Assembly (NCBI GenBank): GCA_001662425.1
Contig: BDDC01001741.1
Location: forward strand, 6,881-20,912
From: Chlamydomonas sphaeroides
Taxonomy: Eukaryota; Chlorophyta; Chlorophyceae; Chlamydomonadales; Chlamydomonadaceae
Length of the DNA stretch: 14,032 nt
Direction: 5' to 3'
Positions 8,733-14,032 of this stretch are shown in pieces (position 1 is the stretch's first letter; every line of letters begins with the position of its first letter). Made by a program: the position numbers and the translations under genes. Under the pieces are notes generated by a model. That model saw only the letters and a program-made list of their open reading frames with translations. It searched no databases and was not told the DNA's origin.

Positions 8733-11700
8733 ATGCCGAACGCCATTCTTTTTGTCTCCCTCGCCCTCTGCATAGCAACGGCCTGGGCCGGCGGCACCAC
8801 AAGCTACGTGCGTAGCCTACAGCGCTCGCTGCTGGCAACTACGTCAGCGCCTCAATGCGTGTGGGATGGCGCAGCGTCGCCACCTGAATGCTCCGTCAAT
8901 GCGCTTTACGCAACAAGCCTACCGGGCGATCCAGCGACAAACACCCAGAGGCGAGGCTTCTCAAAGTCCTCAAGGCGAAGCGTAAAAAGTAGACATGTGC
9001 GCACGCACCACCGCTATTCTGCGGCGACTCACGACCACCTGATCACCTATCCACGGCGCGCGTTCAATTACTAGCTCAAGGCGCTCATTGCCTGGAGAAG
9101 ACACGCGTGTGTTTGCACGCCGTCTTCCCCCTGAACACCCGCGCGCCCCGCCTCCATCACATGCCCCGCTCCTCAGGCTCATCGCCCGCAGCGAGTATAA
9201 CACCTCGGTGTGCACCGCGCAACCCAGCCAATCTGAGTGCTCGGCGCGGGCGGCCTCGGGCACGGGCTGTGTCTGGGTGTCATACTCGGGTGGCACCAGC
9301 CGTTGTGAGTTCCAGCTCACCGTGTCCACCACGGTAAGCACCGGCTGCCGTAACCTGACGTACCTCGGGGCATAAAGTGTGGTTTTAAGCCCCGCAACAA
9401 GCCTGCGGCGACGTCCAGCACACAGCCCATCCGCTGCGCATCGCAGCCAATGCTGACTGGCTGGCGCCTAGCGCTGGGCCCTGGCCGGGCAACACCGGTA
9501 CAGGAGCAGCACAGGGCCGCAGCCGCTGCTCCTTGCCACCCGCTACCCCATTTCCATCGCCCAGCTGCCCGCGTGTGCGCTGTCGCTGCCGGCCGCAGTG
9601 GATGCGGGGCACGCTCTTCTGCCCCGGCTCGCTGGCGGACGAGGCGGCCAGCTGCGCGGCGCTGGCGCACGGCGAGAGCATCTCAAACGCCGAGGCGAGG
9701 TGCAAAGCCAACAACAAGTGGTGAGCGTGGGTGGGGTGGGCTGCGGTGCGATGCGATGCGACGCCCGGGACGGTGCATCGCGCACCAGGCCCCCGCCCTG
9801 CCTGCCTGCTGCTGGAGCCCGACCTGCCTGGGCCCCAGCTCGCAGGCCATGGGTCCCGCGCCAGCAGTGGAGCGGGCCTGGCTGACTCTCTGCCTGGCAC
9901 CACTTGCATCGCTACGCGCAGCAAAACATGCCGTGCCGATGGCGGAAACCCGCCTGCCCGCCGCCTGCCCCGCGCCCGCAGCAACTGGCTGGGCGCTGTG
10001 GCGGTGGACGCCACTCCGCTGGCACTCCTTGTGCCCAACCTGGCGCCCGACCTGTACAGCCCGCCACGTGAGGAGCCAACCCAACCCGACCTGGCCTGGC
10101 CTCGCCTGACCTGGTCTGAGGCACGCGGGAGGCTGCAGCAGCCACCCGGGGTTAGGGCCGCCACGACCCTGCCCTGCCTTCTGCCCTCCCGCCCATTCCG
10201 CTTTGCTTCCTGCTCTTTCGGCAGCATGAACCGCCGCACCCCGAGTATCCTCGACCCCTGCCGCTGCGTTATGACCCAAGGCCTCGGACCGCCGCTCTGC
10301 GCTGCGCCCCGCTGCAGGCCCGGCGCCCGGCAGTGCCACGACCACGGGTGGCGCGTGCGTGGCCTCCTGGGTGACCAACCCCATCGAAGCCACCAAGATC
10401 TCCGCCAGCATCGCCCTCCGCGACCCCCTCGCGCTCGCGGTGAGCGCATGGACAGCTTGGCGTCGTAAGCAGTGCGACGCCGACTATGACAGGGACTCAA
10501 GGGCGGATGGTGGACGGCGCCGGGAGTGCACAGCCGCTGGCAGGAGGCTGGGTGGCGTGCGGCGCGCCTCCACGCCAATGCGTCCCCATCGACCCTCCTT
10601 GGCCGACGCCACGGTTGGACTGGCTCGCTCTGCCATGACCCCTGCTGCTGCTGACGACGACCAAGCGAATGATAATGGGCATCGTGGTGCTGCCTCCGAC
10701 CCACAGGCCGTGTCGGCGGGTGTGGCCGACCCGTCCATCCTGTACCCGCCCCTTTACGATTCGGTGTTCGGCACGTGCGAGGGCGTGCAGGTGGGCATAC
10801 CGCGTGCCTCACCCACGCATCATGGCCACACGACCTAAACCACGCACCCGCTGGCCCTACTTGGAAACCGCTGGCCGGTCCGGCGCCCGGCCCTGCGGCG
10901 CGCCGCGTGCTGCACTTCGCCACCACCCATTGCCTGAGGCCAACGCGCCGCACCCCTTCTCCCCGCGACAGGCCGCCAAGGCGCTCCTGGTGGCCAACCC
11001 CTGCGCCAAGCACTCCACCTCCAGCGAGTGCGCCGCTGAGCCGACCTACAACTGCGCCTGGCTGCCTGAGAGGTGGGCGGCAGGGGGCAGGGAGCAGGGA
11101 GCAGGGAGCAGGAGACCGGTATGAGGGCGGAGGACGGGCCAAGCAACTGCCATCGCCCTGCCCATTGCTGTCGGGCAGTCAGGCAGGTGTTGTTGCTGTG
11201 CGCCCCGTCGTGACCTCCCTGTGCAACCCCGCCCACAGTCTGGAGGCGGGCGCGGCCAACACAGCAACCGGCGGACTGGTCGGGGGAGATGCGGGAAGGT
11301 GCGGCATGGGGCAGGGGCCGCCAGCGGATGTTGGGTCAGCACCGTGGGCCCGACAGAGTGGCGGCCACATGGACCGCTTGGCTAGCCCGCAGACGGAACA
11401 GCTTTTTCCAACCCGCCCCCGGCCCAATCAACAACGGCACCGGCTGCGCAGTCAGGCAACCTAGGTAGCCGGGCCCGCGGTGCAGGCTCACCCCAGCTCG
11501 CGACATCAAGCTGCTGGGGTCCCCGGGGCTGCTCTGACGTAATTAGCCCCAATAATGGCGGCGACGCCTCCCCCCCGCAGGTGCATCATGGGCCCGCAGT
11601 TCTACCAGCACCTGCTGCTCAACCCCAACGACCCGTGAGTGCGTGCCACGCCTGCTGCGACTGCGTGACAGGGACCTGCCAGCAGCGGACCGCGCGCCCG

Positions 11701-12201
11701 TACTCGTACGGCGGGCGGGCACGACACGTCGCCGACACCTGCGCTAGTCTATGTGTGCACCGTGCTGCGCTGACACGGCCAGCAACCCTGCGACCCTGCC
11801 GCCCCGCAGCTGGACCAGGTCCCAGGCCGCGGCCGCCCGCGCCTGCGCCGCCGCCGGCAACGCCACCGCGTGCACCGCCGTCGGCAACGTCAACGTTGAC
11901 CCAGCCCGCCTGCAGGTGTGCCGGCGTGCACGAGTACCGGGCACATTTGCCGTACACACGCCGTGCACATGGCAGCCTGCTGCTGTGTACGGCAGCAGAT
12001 ACTCGACCCATCGACCCAGCTAACCGCCTCCCCTTGCACCCGCCCGTTCGCGCTCGGCACCCTCGCCAACGCCTGCAGGGCTGGGCCAGCGTGCAGGACC
12101 CGGTGTTCGGCACCGGGGCCGCGGGCCAGCTGGCGCCGCTAGGCCTGCTGGTCGCGTTGCTGGCGGCCCTGGCCTGCGGCCTGTGGGTGCTACGCCTGTG
12201 A
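8733..12201 (+). CDS. Secreted, membrane- or GPI-anchored Cys-rich protein with CxW modules, 10 exons, 390 aa
   Basis: Family not recognised. Exons: 8733-8950, 9177-9333, 9599-9720, 9982-10067, 10318-10439, 10707-10790, 10972-11072, 11581-11634, 11810-11915 and 12079-12201, 1173 nt in all; every junction keeps frame. Donors are GTAAGC, GTGAGC (twice), GTGAGG, GTGGGC (twice), GTGAGT and GTGTGC, except GC at intron 1; acceptors end in AG. Residues 1-19 form a signal peptide (hydrophobic AILFVSLALCIATAWA). Cys modules follow, with C-x-W at 42-44, 104-106, 166-168 and 291-293. The fuller ones read C-x8-C-x(7-9)-C-x-W-x(4-9)-C (85/94/104/116; 274/283/291/298), and Cys 133/144/160/166 are a variant. 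Sequons lie at Asn81 and Asn332. Residues 368-388 are hydrophobic, with only Arg-Leu after them and small residues (GTGAAG) before, fitting a GPI signal or a single membrane helix. A cell-wall or surface role is inferred. Confidence 0.78.
8951..9176 (+). other. Intron 1 of the Cys-rich gene with a GC-AG boundary
   Basis: Exon 1 must end two bases into a codon to join exon 2 in frame. In the open part of exon 1, no good GT donor has that phase (only weak GTCCTC at 8966 and GTTCAA at 9062). AGAG|GCGAGG at 8951 does, and it matches the usual AG|GTGAGG apart from T to C. A second GC site with the same phase is CAAG|GCGAAG at 8975. The acceptor is CTCAG at 9172-9176; an alternative CGCAG ending at 9191 keeps the same phase. 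Confidence 0.5.
11090..11110. repeat. 7-bp tandem repeat, three copies
   Basis: GGGAGCA occurs three times in a row just inside intron 7 of the Cys-rich gene. This 508-nt intron is the longest of the nine. The repeat is a simple slippage array. Confidence 0.75.
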
Positions 12202-13258
12202 GCGGCGCGGCCCGGCGCGACGCGACAGCCGCACTCGCCACGACGTTCCGCTGACGCCCGGACAGGCCGGACCGCGGGACATGGCAGCACGGGGTCAAGC
12301 CACGCTGCTTGGCTGGCTGGCTGAGGAGATGGCTGTTGCACGGAGTGCGGGCATCTGGGGCTGGGCGCAGTTAGGGCCGCGCGGTGTGGGTTGCCGGGTA
12401 CGTGCCATTGATGGCGCCAGGAAGGGATGGCACCAAGGTGTGGCACGAGAGGGTCGCAGTGCGGCGCTGGCCGCAGAGCTGATCCGGCGCAGGAAGATGA
12501 TGGTGCGCCCTCTCCTCCTGCACGTGCCGTACGGCAGCTCGTCGCTCACTTTGCTCGAATTGCCGACGGCTGGTGTGCGCGGCAGCGGAGGCCGGTAAGG
12601 TTTGACGGGCAGCTTTGGGAAGGGTTGTGGGGCAGGCAGGGCTGTGCCTGCCTGGGAGTGCGCGGCTGGCTGTAGTAACGAGACGCAGAAAGCTTTGCCC
12701 TTGACGGCAGTGTAGATCAAGATAGAAAGCAGATGGTTTGCGAGGCGCTGTGGACGGGAAGCCAGGGCTGGCTGTCAGGTCGGTGTAGCTGCTCTAGCTG
12801 TCACGCGGTAGGCGGTGCGAGGCAATTGAGACTTGAGGCCTCGAGGCTGAAACAATCATGGGACGGCGTTTGGGTTGATGAGGACTGTGGTCAGGCGAGA
12901 GGTAATATGAGATTTTGAGCGAGCGCATGAGCATGGCTGTGGTGTTGCTTGACTGGCTGGGTGTTGAAGCTGCTGCGGCTGCTGGGATGGGCTGAGCGCA
13001 GGGAGCGTGGTTCGCTCGTACGGGCACTGGGGTTTGGCAAGGAAAGTAGGCAGGGCCGTTCGAGCGCCAATCATGGTGAAGGATAGGCTGGGGCGTACCG
13101 CCCTGGCCACGCGTCACAGGGTTCAGGGACGTCTCTCTGAACTGCTTGGTTGCCCCAACGCGCATGGCAAGCATGCCCCGTCTTGATATCACGTTTGGCA
13201 TTTCGAGGTGTAGGCGCCAGGATATGCAGGCCCAAGCAAGGCATGATAGCAGTGAGCC
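12202..13258. other. 3' UTR of the Cys-rich gene and intergenic DNA
   Basis: No gene that I can support. I see no TGTAA on the plus strand between the stop at 12201 and the inverted repeat at 13491, so the gene's transcript either uses a variant signal or is long. TGTAG occurs at about 12671 and 12712. Open frames on both strands around 12281-12720 overlap one another and show no domain. Confidence 0.4.
12631..12652. repeat. Small perfect hairpin in the probable 3' UTR
   Basis: Arms GGCAGGCA (12631-12638) and TGCCTGCC (12645-12652) are perfect reverse complements around a 6-nt loop. It lies 430 nt after the Cys-rich gene stop, so it may form a stem in that 3' UTR. Chance is possible in such GC-rich sequence. 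Confidence 0.5.
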
Positions 13259-13480
13259 TCAGTAGCGCAGCAGCCCTCCCCGTAAGTGCGACAGCCCGTA
13301 GCCGTTGACCCAAGGGACGCCTCGCCGCGCCCCGACCCCTACCAGGGACGATCTCCGCTGTTCGATCCAGGGCCGCCCACTCCGGGCGGGGCCCCAAACC
13401 AGGAGGCCGTCTGCCTCAAACAGCCCCTGTAGCACCTTGCTGATCTGTGCTACCTTTCCGTTGTACCCAATGCGCGTTTC
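13259..13480 (-). pseudogene. 73-codon open frame without start, possible terminal exon or gene fragment
   Basis: The minus strand is open from 13480 (just after an in-frame TAA at 13481-13483) to TGA at 13259-13261, with no ATG. The translation reads like a natural protein end: RIGYNGKVAQISKVLQGLFE, then ADGLLVWGPARSGRPWIEQR, then VNGYGLSHLRGGLLRY. It mixes hydrophobic and charged residues and lacks the Pro/Arg runs of shadow frames. I recognise no family. It abuts the left inverted repeat, so it may be an exon or a fragment left by a mobile element. CTAAG just upstream could serve as a splice acceptor (CCTAAG|AAACGC). Confidence 0.3.
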
Positions 13481-13490
13481 TTAGGGTTTT

Positions 13491-13580
13491 CGGAGATTCG
13501 GTGGGCCCGAGACCCCTGAAATAGTCCCAGCTAAAACCGCATTTTGACAGACGGTGTGCGTCTGGTCCGGCTGGCCTCTT
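13491..13580 (+). repeat. Left arm of a 90-nt inverted repeat
   Basis: This arm aligns without a gap to the reverse complement of 13851-13940: 76 of 90 positions agree by my count (84%), with the outermost 10 bases identical (CGGAGATTCG). The 14 mismatches cluster in the middle. Outside the arm similarity drops at once, apart from a short AGGG after a 2-nt offset. The arms enclose 270 nt, so the whole structure spans 450 nt. Both a MITE-like element with terminal inverted repeats and an inverted duplication of a gene fragment fit. Confidence 0.85.
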
Positions 13581-13980
13581 GAAGCTGTGCAGAGGCACAC
13601 CGACCCCCCTGTGCAGAGGCACACCGACCCCCCGCCTCGCCAGGTCCGGTCCTGTCCACGTCTACAGCGACTGTCCTCCGACGTCCAGCGCTGGCGAGGG
13701 ATGGTTCTTGAGGTCTTGCTGGCGCTGTGAATGGGGCACTCACCAGGGGAGTCTCCCCTGGCACTAACCGTGCGGCCTTTGCATGGTCCGCCGGCGGCGC
13801 AGACCCTCGAAACCTCCCCAGCTGCGCATGGGTGCATGGCTCGCCCCAAAAAGAGGCCACCCTGACCAGACGAACACCGTCGGTCATTATGCGGTCATAG
13901 CTGGGGTATTTTGAGGGGTCTCGGGCACACCGAATCTCCGTGCCCTCACCCCACGGGCCGGACATAGCCGCCCGAACTGC
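13531..13980 (-). CDS. Possible terminal exon of an FGE/SUMF1-like protein (minus strand)
   Basis: A good acceptor on the minus strand (CATTCCTGCCGTTTCAG, bases 13997 to 13981) opens an exon at 13980 that runs 149 codons to TAG at 13531-13533. Its first 43 residues resemble the end of the formylglycine-generating enzyme (sulfatase-modifying factor) domain. The family pattern is GGSW, then RCA-R, then GFRLVR; here it reads SGPWGEGTEIRCARDP, then TDGVRLVRVAS, with Val for the usual Phe. FGE domains oxidise a cysteine to formylglycine in sulfatases, but only this end is visible and the catalytic part would lie right of the window. The following 100 residues are low-complexity and include GGRCASAQ twice, read through the inverted-repeat core, so the real end may be earlier. 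It may also be a decayed fragment. Confidence 0.33.
   Translation of the reverse strand, partial: AVRAAMSGPWGEGTEIRCARDPSKYPSYDRIMTDGVRLVRVASFWGEPCTHAQLGRFRGSAPPADHAKAARLVPGETPLVSAPFTAPARPQEPSLASAGRRRTVAVDVDRTGPGEAGGRCASAQGGRCASAQLQEASRTRRTPSVKMRF
13585..13632. repeat. 24-nt tandem duplication in the inverted-repeat core
   Basis: Two perfect copies of a 24-nt unit lie at 13585-13608 and 13609-13632. Each starts CTGTGCAGAGG and ends in a run of five C. The unit is a multiple of three and keeps the minus-strand frame, encoding GGRCASAQ twice. Perfect identity points to a recent slippage event. Confidence 0.9.
13743..13761. repeat. Short perfect palindrome in the inverted-repeat core
   Basis: CCAGGGGA and TCCCCTGG are perfect 8-bp arms around a 3-nt loop. 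It sits inside the 270-nt core between the two 90-nt arms, so a transcript could form a nested stem. Confidence 0.7.
13851..13940 (-). repeat. Right arm of the 90-nt inverted repeat
   Basis: Reverse complement of 13491-13580 at 76 of 90 positions, no gaps. On the minus strand this arm is open in the FGE-like frame (RCARDP, then TDGVRLVRVAS). The left arm read in its matching frame has TGA and TAA stops. The mismatches fall 5, 2 and 7 on codon positions 1, 2 and 3, which is weakly consistent with an originally coding sequence. Confidence 0.85.
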
Positions 13981-14032
13981 CTGAAACGGCAGGAATGCAC
14001 ATCTCAACACACGCCGCCGCTGCTGCCGCTCT

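Noticed and set aside
10224..10317. Possible extra exon after the acceptor TTTCGGCAG in intron 4 of the Cys-rich gene
   Set aside because: Joined to the preceding exon in the required phase it reaches TGA at the second codon. The acceptor at 10317 keeps frame.
9385..11142. 585-codon minus-strand open frame, the longest in the window
   Set aside because: It is antisense to exons and introns of the Cys-rich gene, is Arg/Ala/Gly/Pro-rich and shows no domain. The plus strand has coherent splice junctions and regular Cys modules.
12281..12720. Plus 105-codon and minus 141-codon frames after the Cys-rich gene
   Set aside because: They overlap each other, lack domains and lie where the 3' UTR is expected.
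1..14032. CRISPR arrays, bacterial operons or phage genes
   Set aside because: No spaced direct-repeat array, no Shine-Dalgarno-led gene clusters. Introns and tubulin show a eukaryotic nuclear genome.

Overview
The window looks like nuclear DNA of a volvocine green alga (the Chlamydomonas / Gonium / Volvox group). Three things point there. It opens with the last 29 codons of an alpha-tubulin whose acidic tail matches the one I know from Chlamydomonas and Volvox. The genes are GC-rich and broken by many short introns with GTGAG/GTGCG donors and CAG acceptors. Two genes are followed by the algal-type polyadenylation signal TGTAA. The central protein also belongs to the large volvocine F-box-like/ankyrin family. 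I cannot name the species.

Layout. 2-91: 3' end of an alpha-tubulin gene, plus strand, with its 3' UTR and TGTAA. About 271-5549: a 5.3-kb stretch with no gene I can support. It holds small tandem repeats and a few weak coding-like segments; the best is a minus-strand remnant at 4033-4485. 5550-8193: a four-exon plus-strand gene for a 657-residue F-box-like/ankyrin-repeat protein with an acidic (Glu-Gly)x4 tract and a basic tail; TGTAA at 8313. 8733-12201: a ten-exon plus-strand gene, reconstructed here exon by exon, for a 390-residue secreted cysteine-rich protein. It has a signal peptide, repeated Cys-x-Trp modules and a C-terminal hydrophobic segment (GPI signal or single membrane anchor). 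All nine junctions keep frame; the first intron needs a GC donor. 12202-13258: probable 3' UTR and intergenic DNA. 13259-14032: an unusual right end on the minus strand. It has a 73-codon open frame without a start, and a possible terminal exon resembling the end of a formylglycine-generating-enzyme (FGE/SUMF1) domain. It also has a pair of 90-nt inverted repeats (76/90 identical, no gaps) around a 270-nt core with a 24-nt tandem duplication.

The three clear genes lie on the same strand but are separate eukaryotic transcription units. Nothing in the sequence shows that they work in one pathway. The most novel items are the CxW-module cell-surface protein and the inverted-repeat structure at the right end.
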